Source: Flammeovirgaceae bacterium UBA2786
GTDB taxonomy: Bacteria; Bacteroidota; Bacteroidia; Cytophagales; Cyclobacteriaceae
Direction: 5' to 3'
DNA length: 64,000 nucleotides
NCBI GenBank assembly: GCA_002352225.1
Contig: DEIA01000056.1
Coordinates: 16,706 to 80,705, forward strand
Each line of letters starts with the position of its first letter. Position 1 is the stretch's first letter. Below the pieces are notes generated by a model. The model ran no database searches. It worked only from the letters and a program-made list of their open reading frames with translations, and had not been told where the DNA came from. A program made the translations under genes and the position numbers. Shown piece by piece: positions 9,415-17,482 of the stretch.

Positions 9415-10491
9415 ATGGAGAAAACTAACGCAATAATCATTACAGCAGGTTATCTGGATAGCAACAACGGAAAAACAGCCCACGGATTAATCCGGGGAAC
9501 GGAGCGCTATAACATAGTTGGCGTAATAGATCATAAACATGCTGGCAAAGATGCCGGTGAAGTGTTGGATGGAAAGCATCGTAATATTCCGGTTTTTGCC
9601 ACAATAGAGGAGTTTGCCAAAACTTCCAAGCAGGCTGCCCGGTATTGTATTATTGGTGTAGCTACAAAAGGAGGGATTATTCCGGACTCGCTTCGTGCCA
9701 TTTTAAAAGATGGGTTAATTCATGGTTACGGATTGGTAAACGGCCTGCACGAATATGTTTCGGATATTCCGGAACTGGCCGATTTTGCCAGGGTTCGGGG
9801 TCTTGAGATAATAGATGTGCGTAAGCCTAAAAAGATTAAAGATCTTCATTTTTGGAGCGGTAAAATAAAAAGTGTGCATTGCCCTAAAGTGGCCGTGTTA
9901 GGTACCGATTGTGCATTGGGTAAAAGAACAACAACCCGGTTTTTGGTACAGGCTATGCAAAAAGCCGGCTATCGTGCCGAAATGATTTATACCGGGCAAA
10001 CCGGCTGGATGCAAGGAGCCAAATATGGTTTTGTATTCGATAGTACACTAAACGATTTCATTTCGGGCGAAATGGAACATGCCGTAGTCCAATGCTGGGA
10101 AGAAGCCAAACCCGATATTATTTTTATCGAAGGCCAATCTTCTCTCCGCAACCCAAGTGGTCCGGCTGGAGCCGAATGGATTGTTTCGGCCGATGCGAAT
10201 GTGGTTATTCTGCAGCATAACCCAGCCCGCAAAAGGTTTAAAGGACTTGAAGATTATCCGGCCGATATTGCTCCCATAAAAGATGAGATTGATCTGATTC
10301 GCATTTACGGTGCAAACACAGTTGCCATTACAGTTAATACAGATAAAATGACAGCCGCAGATGCGCGTGCATATGCAGCCGAACAAGAAAAAGCATTGGG
10401 TATTCCGGTAATTTTACCGCTGGAAGATGGTGTAGATAAACTGATACCCATATTCAAAGATTTGATTGATAAGTCCATTGCTCAGGTTTAA
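9415..10491 (+). CDS. DUF1611 family protein, DgcN-like (putative N-acyltransferase in D-glutamate metabolism)
   Basis: This 358-residue protein has a Rossmann-like N-terminal half (about 1-130) and a P-loop-type C-terminal half beginning with VLGTDCALGKRTTTRF at about residue 160, a nucleotide/CoA-binding loop typical of DUF1611. IIFIEGQSSLRNPSGPAG is another conserved block. Family members called DgcN have been described as D-glutamate N-acetyltransferases that work with the racemase DgcA, and the next gene is an enolase-superfamily epimerase of just that kind, 12 nt away. Function here is inferred from family and neighbourhood. Start ATG 9415; the gene is divergent from rlmN across 93 nt. 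Confidence 0.85.
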   Translation: MEKTNAIIITAGYLDSNNGKTAHGLIRGTERYNIVGVIDHKHAGKDAGEVLDGKHRNIPVFATIEEFAKTSKQAARYCIIGVATKGGIIPDSLRAILKDGLIHGYGLVNGLHEYVSDIPELADFARVRGLEIIDVRKPKKIKDLHFWSGKIKSVHCPKVAVLGTDCALGKRTTTRFLVQAMQKAGYRAEMIYTGQTGWMQGAKYGFVFDSTLNDFISGEMEHAVVQCWEEAKPDIIFIEGQSSLRNPSGPAGAEWIVSADANVVILQHNPARKRFKGLEDYPADIAPIKDEIDLIRIYGANTVAITVNTDKMTAADARAYAAEQEKALGIPVILPLEDGVDKLIPIFKDLIDKSIAQV

Positions 10492-10503
10492 GTTTTTTAG
10501 TTT

Positions 10504-11571
10504 ATGAAGATAAAAGATATAAAAGTTTGGTCGGCCAACCTGGTAAACACAAAGCCCTATACAATTGCGTTTAAAACAGTAGATGAAGTTTTAAATGCTT
10601 TCGTAGAAATTACCCTTGATAATGGAGTAACCGGAATTGGTGCCGGAAACCCCAGCGAGTATGTAACCGGTGAAAGTTTTGAACAGTGCACACAAGCCCT
10701 TCAGGAAAAGAACATTCAGTTTTTGATTGGGCGCGATATTCGGGAAATCAACCAGCTCACATTTGAAGTTTGGCAAAAATTACCAAAAAATCCGGCCGCA
10801 CGGGCCGCATTAGATATTGCCCTGTATGATGCCTTCACTAAACACCTTGGTATTCCTCTGGTAAAGTTCTTAGGTCAGAAAATTCATTCTTTACCTACTT
10901 CCAATACAATTGGTATTAAGAATGTAGAAGAAACTTTAAAAGAGGCTAAAGAGTATGGCGAACGTGGCTTTACTGTGTTGAAAGTAAAGCTGGGAAAAGA
11001 CCTCGAAGAAGATATTGAACGGATGGTGAAGCTACGGGAAGTCTTTGGCAAAAAATTCGTGATTCGGATTGACGCCAACCAGGGTTATAACATAGCACAA
11101 ACCATTGAATTCTACACACGAACTAAACAACTGGATATAGAACTGATCGAGCAACCACTAAAGGCTAAAGCAGTAGAAGAAATGCGCCAGCTGCCAGAAG
11201 AAATAAGGAAAGTTATTGCAGCCGATGAATCGCTGCTTACACCGGTAAATGCTTTGCAGATTGTAAGACCACCCCACGCGGCCGGAATATTTAATATTAA
11301 GTTAATGAAGTGCGGAGGCGTTAGTCAGGCATTAAAAATTGCTGACATAGCACAACACTCCGGTATCGAATTGTTTTGGGGATGTAATGATGAGAGCATT
11401 GTAAGTATTACCGCGGCACTTCATACTGCGTTTGCCAGTTCTAACACAAAGTATATTGATCTGGATGGAAGTCTGGATCTGGCAAAAGATGAGGTAACAG
11501 GCGGGTTTATTTTAAAAGACGGAGTAATGTACTGTTCAGATAAACCAGGGTTAGGGGTAGAACGAGTATAA
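10504..11571 (+). CDS. Enolase-superfamily dipeptide epimerase / N-acetyl-D-glutamate racemase-like (DgcA-like)
   Basis: This 355-residue protein is a complete muconate-lactonising-type enolase. The catalytic KxK lies in VLKVKLG, the three metal ligands in RIDANQG, IEQPL and ADES, and the opposing lysine in NIKLMKCGG. The C-terminal DLDGSLD resembles the DxD motif that binds the substrate amino group in L-Ala-D/L-Glu epimerases. That favours peptidoglycan dipeptide epimerisation, whereas pairing with the upstream DUF1611 gene favours the DgcN-DgcA route for D-glutamate. Both are cytoplasmic glutamate-stereochemistry reactions; sequence alone does not decide. The next gene begins at the base after its stop codon. 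Confidence 0.88.
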   Translation: MKIKDIKVWSANLVNTKPYTIAFKTVDEVLNAFVEITLDNGVTGIGAGNPSEYVTGESFEQCTQALQEKNIQFLIGRDIREINQLTFEVWQKLPKNPAARAALDIALYDAFTKHLGIPLVKFLGQKIHSLPTSNTIGIKNVEETLKEAKEYGERGFTVLKVKLGKDLEEDIERMVKLREVFGKKFVIRIDANQGYNIAQTIEFYTRTKQLDIELIEQPLKAKAVEEMRQLPEEIRKVIAADESLLTPVNALQIVRPPHAAGIFNIKLMKCGGVSQALKIADIAQHSGIELFWGCNDESIVSITAALHTAFASSNTKYIDLDGSLDLAKDEVTGGFILKDGVMYCSDKPGLGVERV

Positions 11572-12126
11572 ATGAATGCGCTAAGGATTACCGGGCTCAT
11601 CTTCTTGCTGGGAGTAACCGGCCAGGCGCAGCATAATCAACACGTTACTTCCGAGGGAAATCCAACCGCAATTGTCATTTTTATGGCAGTAGATTGCCCG
11701 GTTACGCAGAAATATATGCACACCGTTAAATCCATAGCGCACCTATATCAAAACAAGATTTCTGTTACCGGTTATTTTCCTGCCGGATTAACCCGTAAAA
11801 CAGAAAGGCAATTCAGAAAAGAATATAAACTGCCAGGCCTAATTAAATTAGTAGACGATAAAGAGCATACCGTAACCAATCGCTTTGGTGCCACCATCAC
11901 TCCGGAAGTATTCTTATTGGATAAGGAGGGAAGAATACTATACTCCGGTGCTATTGATAACTGGTTTTTTGAGTTAGGAAGATATCGCCCCGAGATTACA
12001 GAAAACTATTTGCGCGATGCAATTAATTCTTGCTTAGAGGGGAAGCTGCCCGCAATTACCAAGACAACCGCAATAGGATGTTTTATTCAGCAAATAAAAA
12101 CGCCAAATCAAATGCATCAGCATTAG
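11572..12126 (+). CDS. Exported thioredoxin-like/redoxin protein
   Basis: This 184-residue protein has a signal peptide (about 1-19, ending TGQAQ) and a thioredoxin/AhpC-type fold. VDCPVTQKYM carries the single peroxidatic-type cysteine, followed by YFPAG, the cis-Pro-like TPEVFLLD strand, and GRILYSGAIDNW. No CxxC is present, so it is more like a one-Cys redoxin than a disulfide oxidase. The start codon abuts the stop of the epimerase gene, and the next gene follows by 5 nt, so it is tightly inside the operon. Its likely partner is the downstream haem/copper protein. Confidence 0.82.
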   Translation: MNALRITGLIFLLGVTGQAQHNQHVTSEGNPTAIVIFMAVDCPVTQKYMHTVKSIAHLYQNKISVTGYFPAGLTRKTERQFRKEYKLPGLIKLVDDKEHTVTNRFGATITPEVFLLDKEGRILYSGAIDNWFFELGRYRPEITENYLRDAINSCLEGKLPAITKTTAIGCFIQQIKTPNQMHQH

Positions 12127-12131
12127 CCGGT

Positions 12132-13388
12132 ATGCTGAAGTTTTCTTTACATACTGCATTACTGTTTGTTTCCGGATTGTGTGTTGCACAACCTAAACCA
12201 ACCTATTACGGTGAGATACAACCCGTATTGGAAAAAAACTGTACCTCCTGTCATAAACCAGGTGGAATAGGTCCATTTAGTCTGTTTACCTATGCTGATG
12301 TAATTTCGAAAGGAACATTTATTGGCCATGTAACCCAAACCCGATACATGCCCCCCTGGAAGGCAGATCCGGATTTCCGAACCTTCCGGAATCAAACCGT
12401 TTTATCGCAAACCGAGATTGACCTTATTCAACTGTGGCTGGCAGAGGGAATGCCAAAAGGGAAGAGAAAGAAGAATACCAAAACTATTGAGGTGTCAGAG
12501 AGTTCATTGAATCCAGATCTTACCTTACCTATGGTAAGCAGCTATCAATTAACCGATCAGGCTAAAGAAGATTATAGATTTTTTGTTATTCCAACCAACC
12601 TGCCGGCCAACACTTACTTATCGGCTGTAGAATTTATACCGGGCAACCGTAAACAAGTACACCACAGTCGCGTAATGGTAGATTCTACTCAGCGGATACG
12701 AGGCATTGATGGGATGAGTGAGCTTGATCCCGGGATAAAAGAATTCCAAACCATTCCGTTAGCCGATGAGTTTCTGTATGGTTGGGCACCAGGCAACACA
12801 AAAATTTTCTTTCCTCCCGGAACCGGGAAACCCATTTCGAAAGGGGCAGATCTGATTCTGAATATTCACTATTCTCCAACATCCAGTGCACAGAAAGACC
12901 AGTCTGTAGTGAATTTATATTTTGCTAAAGGTACTGTGAGTCGTGAGGTGAAGACGCTGACATTAAAAGAAAGTGATATTCGCAATCAACCCTTTTTTAT
13001 TGAGGCCGAACGAAAGCCAACTTTTTACATGGATTACCTGGTTAATAGCGACATTTCTCTGATTTCTATTATGCCGCATATGCATTTTATTGGTAAGTCG
13101 TTTATCGCGTATGCCATCACACCTAAAAACGAAAATATTCCACTAATTAAGATTGATGATTGGAACTTTAACTGGCAAACAACCTATCAGTTTAAGAATC
13201 TGGTTAAACTTCCAGCAGGGTCCCGAATACGCGTGGAGGCCAAGTTCGACAACACCTCAGAAAACCCGATGAATCCAAATAGCCCCCCTAAGGATATAGG
13301 GTATGGCTGGAATTCAACAGACGAAATGTGCGATCTGGTAATCTATTATCTCGAATATGAGGAAGGAGATGAGAATATCGATTATTGA
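12132..13388 (+). CDS. Cytochrome c / copper type II ascorbate-dependent monooxygenase-like protein, exported
   Basis: With ATG at 12132 the protein has 418 residues and an N-terminal signal peptide (MLKFSLHTALLFVSGLCVAQ); the frame remains open to 12030, but that start would overlap the redoxin gene and bury the signal. NCTSCHKPGGIGPFSLFTY is a class I c-type haem site with a following MPPW that could give the distal Met. The C-terminal 250 residues resemble the two-domain peptidylglycine-hydroxylating fold: VHHSRVM (copper H) and MPHMHFIG (copper M). It is probably a periplasmic redox enzyme of unknown substrate. The stop is followed one base later by an 8-bp repeat bounding a mobile remnant. 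Confidence 0.83.
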   Translation: MLKFSLHTALLFVSGLCVAQPKPTYYGEIQPVLEKNCTSCHKPGGIGPFSLFTYADVISKGTFIGHVTQTRYMPPWKADPDFRTFRNQTVLSQTEIDLIQLWLAEGMPKGKRKKNTKTIEVSESSLNPDLTLPMVSSYQLTDQAKEDYRFFVIPTNLPANTYLSAVEFIPGNRKQVHHSRVMVDSTQRIRGIDGMSELDPGIKEFQTIPLADEFLYGWAPGNTKIFFPPGTGKPISKGADLILNIHYSPTSSAQKDQSVVNLYFAKGTVSREVKTLTLKESDIRNQPFFIEAERKPTFYMDYLVNSDISLISIMPHMHFIGKSFIAYAITPKNENIPLIKIDDWNFNWQTTYQFKNLVKLPAGSRIRVEAKFDNTSENPMNPNSPPKDIGYGWNSTDEMCDLVIYYLEYEEGDENIDY

Positions 13389-13389
13389 T

Positions 13390-13665
13390 CTCAGGCTATT
13401 CGTGTCCGGTTGATTGAATTTTTTAATCCATCTTGCAAATTCCATTTTAAATAAATGTTTTCCGAGATTCCTTAAAAGAGGGTATTGACCAGAGGCTGTC
13501 TCAAAAGTCGTTCTGTCATCGCGGATTTGTTCCGCGATCTCGATTTCGTGGTACTAAACGAGATTCCGGCACAAGGCCGGAATGACATTCCAATCTTAAT
13601 TTGACTTTTGAGACAGCCTCGATACTTTAAAATTAATTTTAACCGGACACTAATAACCTCAGGCT
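13390..13665. mobile_element. Degenerate MITE-like remnant containing a nested second MITE
   Basis: The 8-bp sequence CTCAGGCT occurs as a direct repeat at 13390-13397 and 13658-13665. Just inside lie inverted ends GTGTCCGGTT (13402-13411) and AACCGGACAC (13641-13650), with ATT/AAT bases outside extending the match. Between them is AT-rich sequence interrupted by the 129-bp MITE at 13492-13620. I read this as an older short element flanked by a target duplication, later hit by the second MITE. It fills the gap between two convergent genes. The right repeat overlaps the stop codon of the ABC ATPase gene. Confidence 0.55.
13492..13620 (+). mobile_element. 129-bp MITE, copy 1
   Basis: The element has perfect 18-bp terminal inverted repeats, GAGGCTGTCTCAAAAGTC. 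Inside are two strong hairpins, ATCGCGGA/TCCGCGAT (13518-13538) and ATTCCGGC/GCCGGAAT (13563-13583), joined by a TCTCG/CGAGA stem, so the whole can fold as a cruciform. It encodes nothing. Copy 2 at 63309-63437 is its exact reverse complement over all 129 bases. No target duplication is evident directly at its ends. The terminal sequence resembles those I associate with IS1182-like elements, from memory only. Lying between convergent genes, it may also act as a two-way terminator. Confidence 0.9.
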
Positions 13666-14618
13666 TTTAACCGGATCAGTAAATCTTTCAACGATTCAAA
13701 TTTTACTTCAGCACCCGACAAGGAGAGGATGTATTCGGGGTATCCCTCTTTAAAGGTTACCGTAACCTGAGTTTTACTGGGGCCAACTTCATAACCATTC
13801 CGTTCCAAGGCATTTTTTGTCCAGAGAAATTCAGGCCCAGAACCTTCCAATTGAATTAATGTTTTGCGGTAGGGTGTATGCTTAACTTTACCGGTCTTAA
13901 GATCAAAACCTTTTAATTGAAACTCATTATCAAAGGTGCCATCCAGTACCAGGTCTTCTGGTATTCCTTCTACTATTTTTTTATGCTGAGTAGCCAGCCA
14001 GATTTTATCCGCAGTTTGCAAGGCCAGATCCAACTCGTGTGTGGCTACTAATATAGTCTTACCAGTTTCACGCGCCAGCGATCGAAGCAAGTTCATAATC
14101 TCCACCCTATTATTAAGATCAAGGTGCGCGGTGGGTTCATCTAAAAGAAGAATGTTGGTGTCTTGTGCAAGCGCCTTGGCAATCATGGCCATTTGCAACT
14201 GGCCATCGCTTAGCTGCGAAAGGTGTTTGTTGGCTATTGATTCGAGGTGAACTTTTTTAATAGCGGTTTCAATTAGGTGATGATCCTGATCGGTAAGGGT
14301 TAACCACCAGTTCAGATAAGGATACCGGCCATAGGTAACAAGATCCCGCACAGTCATCAGGTTGCCAGAGACTTTATCGGTAAGTACAATAGCAGCAGGG
14401 AAATTGCGTGTAATACTGCCACTAATAGGGGGATGAATTCCGGCCAGTGTTTTAATAAGGGTTGTCTTGCCAATTCCGTTAGAGCCCATAAAGCAAACCA
14501 ACTCGCCCTTAGTTAGAGTAAGAGATAAGGGCTCAAACAACACACGAACCTGATCATCTTTTTTATAACCAATTTTCAGGTTAAGGGTTTGTAATGCTAT
14601 GTGATCTAACTCAGACAC
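13659..14618 (-). CDS. ABC transporter ATPase, iron-siderophore/cobalamin type
   Basis: This 319-residue ATPase powers the adjacent FecCD permease. It shows Walker A GSNGIGKTT (about residue 45), the signature LSDGQLQ, Walker B ILLLDEPTAHLD, and the switch His in VATHELD. Residues about 245-319 form an extra C-terminal domain not needed for the ATPase, seen in some FecE/BtuD-like proteins and probably regulatory. Start 14618 overlaps the end of the permease gene by 8 nt, so the two are translationally coupled. No periplasmic binding protein is in the window. The substrate (ferric siderophore, haem or cobalamin) cannot be told. Confidence 0.92.
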   Translation of the reverse strand: MSELDHIALQTLNLKIGYKKDDQVRVLFEPLSLTLTKGELVCFMGSNGIGKTTLIKTLAGIHPPISGSITRNFPAAIVLTDKVSGNLMTVRDLVTYGRYPYLNWWLTLTDQDHHLIETAIKKVHLESIANKHLSQLSDGQLQMAMIAKALAQDTNILLLDEPTAHLDLNNRVEIMNLLRSLARETGKTILVATHELDLALQTADKIWLATQHKKIVEGIPEDLVLDGTFDNEFQLKGFDLKTGKVKHTPYRKTLIQLEGSGPEFLWTKNALERNGYEVGPSKTQVTVTFKEGYPEYILSLSGAEVKFESLKDLLIRLKA

Positions 14619-15624
14619 TGATTCGTTTTGCTTTAATTACCATCCAAATTACTACCGGGGCCCCTATCATTGAGGTAATGGCATTAAGCGGAAGTACCTG
14701 AGTGCTGCCGGGAAGCTGTGCAATTACATCGCATATTAATAATAGAATAGCCCCTCCCAGCATTACGGCCGGGAGTAAAATTTTGTGATTACTTACAGGA
14801 ATGATAAGCCGAACCAGGTGTGGTACAGCCAAACCAACAAAGGCAATTGGGCCACAGAAAGCAGTTACTACACCTACCATCATTCCGGTAGCTATTACAA
14901 TCCAGGTTCGGGCCCGCTTAATATTAATAGCGAGATTTTGGGCGTAGCTATCACCAAGCAACATTCCATTAAGCGCCTTAATCATACTCATACTGATACC
15001 TAACCCCATACTTATTGTTATGGTTAGCACTACCAGTTCAGACCAGTTTGTACTACCTACGCTGCCCAGCATCCAGATCATAAAGGTTTGGAGATCGTCT
15101 GCCTGGCTGGTGAATTGAAGTACACTTACAACCGAAGAGGTTGCCGCGCTAATCATAAGGCCCACAATTAATAGGGCGGTGTTATCCCGTACATACTTTG
15201 CAATGGAGATAATAATTACAAAAACCATGGCCCCGCCAAGGCTTGCTGCGAGGGCTACACTCCAGGGGCTTTGAACAAAAGTGATAAACGACCCATACCG
15301 TCCGGCCAACAGCAATATGGCCACAAGCAGGCTGGAGCCCGAGGTTAATCCCAAAACATCTGGCCCGGCCATTGGGTTGCGAAAGAGAGTTTGCATCATC
15401 AACCCTCCGCAGGCAAGTGCACTGCCCGCCAACACACACGTAATTGCTTTTGGCAAACGGAATTGCCACAGAATTTCGCTGCTGGTTCCTGTTTCTGAAA
15501 ACAACGCTTTAAGAACCTCCGGTAAGGAAATAGAAACACTTCCCATAGAAATATTTAACAAGAAAAGAATGCCCAAAGCAATGGTTAAAATGAAGATGGC
15601 AAGCCGGGCAGAATTTTGCTTCAT
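14611..15624 (-). CDS. FecCD-family ABC transporter permease
   Basis: This 337-residue integral membrane protein has about ten hydrophobic segments. Family blocks include LPKAITCVLAGSALACGGLMMQ near residue 60, NPMAGPDVLGLTSGS, and GPIAFVGLAVPHLVR with the EAA-like coupling region. It imports ferric siderophores, haem or vitamin B12 across the inner membrane together with the downstream ATPase. It is the first gene of the pair; 291 nt of noncoding sequence separate it from rplC, which is divergent. No -7 box was recognised for this direction. Confidence 0.93.
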   Translation of the reverse strand: MKQNSARLAIFILTIALGILFLLNISMGSVSISLPEVLKALFSETGTSSEILWQFRLPKAITCVLAGSALACGGLMMQTLFRNPMAGPDVLGLTSGSSLLVAILLLAGRYGSFITFVQSPWSVALAASLGGAMVFVIIISIAKYVRDNTALLIVGLMISAATSSVVSVLQFTSQADDLQTFMIWMLGSVGSTNWSELVVLTITISMGLGISMSMIKALNGMLLGDSYAQNLAINIKRARTWIVIATGMMVGVVTAFCGPIAFVGLAVPHLVRLIIPVSNHKILLPAVMLGGAILLLICDVIAQLPGSTQVLPLNAITSMIGAPVVIWMVIKAKRISV

Positions 15625-15822
15625 GCAATTAAGTTTGGCAATCGGCCGAAAAGTAAAACCTTTTTAAGGTTGCTGAAACAAGGCTTTTACAACTAACCCT
15701 ATATTTAGTTCAAATAAACAGGTGAAAGCCACAACTATATTGAAAATGAATTACTTACGATAAGTTTTCGATAGCCATAATTTGTGATTTATTCATTTCC
15801 TTTATTTTTTTGAAACCCGCTC

Positions 15823-15852
15823 TTGGTACCTACACTTTAGTTCCTATCTTTG
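15823..15852 (+). promoter_or_regulatory. Promoter of the rplC ribosomal cluster
   Basis: TTG at 15823-15825 and TATCTTTG at 15845-15852 are separated by exactly 19 nt, an ideal Bacteroidetes sigma-ABfr promoter (TTG-N19-TAnnTTTG). Transcription should begin about 5-8 nt further on, giving an untranslated leader of roughly 55 nt before rplC. The rest of the 15625-15915 gap is AT-rich without a recognisable gene or riboswitch. Confidence 0.85.
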
Positions 15853-15915
15853 CAGTCCTTTTTGCGGCACAAAACCCTCAAAACGGATTAAAAACAAGTA
15901 AAATAGGTTTCAACC

Positions 15916-16548
15916 ATGCCTGGAATAATCGGACGAAAAGTAGGAATGACCAGCGTATTTGGCGCAGATGGCCAGAATATCGCGGTAACGGTCATTGAAG
16001 CAGGCCCTTGTGTTGTCACTCAGGTTAAGAACGCTGAGACTGACGGATACCGGGCTGTGCAGCTTTCTTTCGCAGAGCGAAAGGAAAAGAATACTCCCAA
16101 GCCGCTGGTTGGTCATTTCAAAAAAGCCAACACCAGCCCTAAGAAATCTACAGTAGAATTCAGAGACTTCCGTAAGGAGTTTGATGGCATTGTAGAATTA
16201 GGTAAGGAGATTAAAGTACAAGATGTATTTGCGGAAGGAGACTTCCTGGATGCAGTAGGCACCTCGAAAGGTAAAGGCTTTCAGGGTGTAGTAAAGCGCC
16301 ACGGTTTTAGTGGTGTGGGGGGTCAGACTCACGGTCAGCACAATCGGTTAAGGGCTCCTGGTTCTATGGGTAACGCATCTTTTGCGTCTCGTGTAATCAA
16401 GGGTAAGCGTTTGCCGGGCCGTATGGGTTCAGATCGTGTAAAGGTTACCAACCTAAAAGTGGTAAAAATTCTGGCCGACAAGAATCTGATTCTGGTTAGT
16501 GGCTCAGTACCGGGTGCAAAGAATTCAACCATAATCCTGCAGAAGTAA
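15916..16548 (+). CDS. rplC: Large ribosomal subunit protein uL3
   Basis: This 210-residue protein is an early assembly protein of the 50S subunit whose loop reaches the peptidyl-transferase centre. It begins MPGIIGRKVGMTSVFGADG and contains the conserved GFQGVVKRHGFSGVGGQTHG loop and GSMGNASFASRVIKGKRLPG. It is the first gene of this cluster; rpsJ, which usually precedes it, is absent. The stop overlaps the rplD start (TAATG). Confidence 0.99.
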   Translation: MPGIIGRKVGMTSVFGADGQNIAVTVIEAGPCVVTQVKNAETDGYRAVQLSFAERKEKNTPKPLVGHFKKANTSPKKSTVEFRDFRKEFDGIVELGKEIKVQDVFAEGDFLDAVGTSKGKGFQGVVKRHGFSGVGGQTHGQHNRLRAPGSMGNASFASRVIKGKRLPGRMGSDRVKVTNLKVVKILADKNLILVSGSVPGAKNSTIILQK

Positions 16549-17180
16549 TGGAAATAGCAGTTGTAAAACAGAGCGGGGAAAGCACAGGCCGCAAGGTGAG
16601 TCTTACCTCAGAAGTATTTGGCATTGAGCCGAATGATCATGCTATATGGTTGGATGTGAAAAGCTTTTTGGCTAACCAACGCCAGGGTACACACAAATCA
16701 AAGCAGCGTAACGAGATATCTGGCTCTTCTAAAAAATTGAAGAAACAGAAAGGCACAGGAGGCGCACGTGCGGGTAATATTAAGAACCCTCAATTTAAAG
16801 GAGGTGGTCGTATTTTTGGACCAACCCCCCGCGATTACTCTTTTAAACTGAATAAGAAAGTTAAGGACCTGGCTCGTAAGTCGGCTCTTACCTATAAGGC
16901 AAAAGATAACCAGATTGCTATTGTGGAAGACTTCAATTTTGAAGCTCCTAAAACAAAGCAATATATAAGCTTGCTTAAGTCTTTGTCTGTTCAGGATAAA
17001 AAAACACTCGTAGTGTTACCCGAAGTAAAAAAGAACGTAGTTCTTTCTGGCCGTAACATTCAGAACTCTAAAATCATCACGGCCGATCAGATCAATACAT
17101 ACGATGTGATCAATGCCGAGCAGATTATTTTGGTTGAGAGTTCACTTTCTAAAATTGACAACCTTTTAAATAAGCAGTAA
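16548..17180 (+). CDS. rplD: Large ribosomal subunit protein uL4
   Basis: A 210-residue 50S protein lining the exit-tunnel constriction; in enterobacteria it also represses its own operon. The long tunnel loop is visible as QRQGTHKSKQRNEISGSSKK followed by KGTGGARAG and GGGRIFGP. The start shares one base with the rplC stop, giving coupled translation. No L4-binding leader comparable to that of E. coli can be claimed in the roughly 55-nt leader upstream of rplC. Confidence 0.99.
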   Translation: MEIAVVKQSGESTGRKVSLTSEVFGIEPNDHAIWLDVKSFLANQRQGTHKSKQRNEISGSSKKLKKQKGTGGARAGNIKNPQFKGGGRIFGPTPRDYSFKLNKKVKDLARKSALTYKAKDNQIAIVEDFNFEAPKTKQYISLLKSLSVQDKKTLVVLPEVKKNVVLSGRNIQNSKIITADQINTYDVINAEQIILVESSLSKIDNLLNKQ

Positions 17181-17184
17181 TCCC

Positions 17185-17472
17185 ATGAGTATCTTAAAAC
17201 GACCCCTGGTTACTGAGAAGGTTTCTTCCCTGAATGAAAAGGGCAAGTATGGTTTCATTGTAGATGCCACTGCCAACAAGGTAGAAATCAAGCAAGCAGT
17301 AGAGAAAATGTACGGTGTAAACGTAGAACGCGTAAACACGACTAATGTGCTGGGCAAATTCAAGAGCCGCTTTACCAAAGCAGGTGTATTGTCTGGCCGC
17401 AAGCCAAGCTACAAGAAGGCCATAGTAACATTGGCTTCTGGTGAAGTAATTGATTTTTATAGCAACGTATAA
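17185..17472 (+). CDS. rplW: Large ribosomal subunit protein uL23
   Basis: A 95-residue 50S protein at the tunnel exit, the docking site for trigger factor and SRP. ILKRPLVTEKVSSLNEKGKY is the family N-terminus, and FIVDATANKVEIKQAVEKMY plus VERVNT follow. Start 4 nt after rplD; normal length. Confidence 0.98.
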   Translation: MSILKRPLVTEKVSSLNEKGKYGFIVDATANKVEIKQAVEKMYGVNVERVNTTNVLGKFKSRFTKAGVLSGRKPSYKKAIVTLASGEVIDFYSNV

Positions 17473-17482
17473 CTTCTGAAAA

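Noticed and set aside
9322..9483. N-terminal extension of rlmN to 9483
   Set aside because: It would overlap dgcN, contain a -7 promoter box, and has no RlmN homology; 348 residues from 9321 is normal.
12030..12131. Longer start of the cytochrome/copper protein
   Set aside because: It overlaps the redoxin gene and would bury the signal peptide.
15853..15915. L4-type autoregulatory leader before rplC
   Set aside because: The leader is about 55 nt and no multi-stem structure with a terminator is visible.
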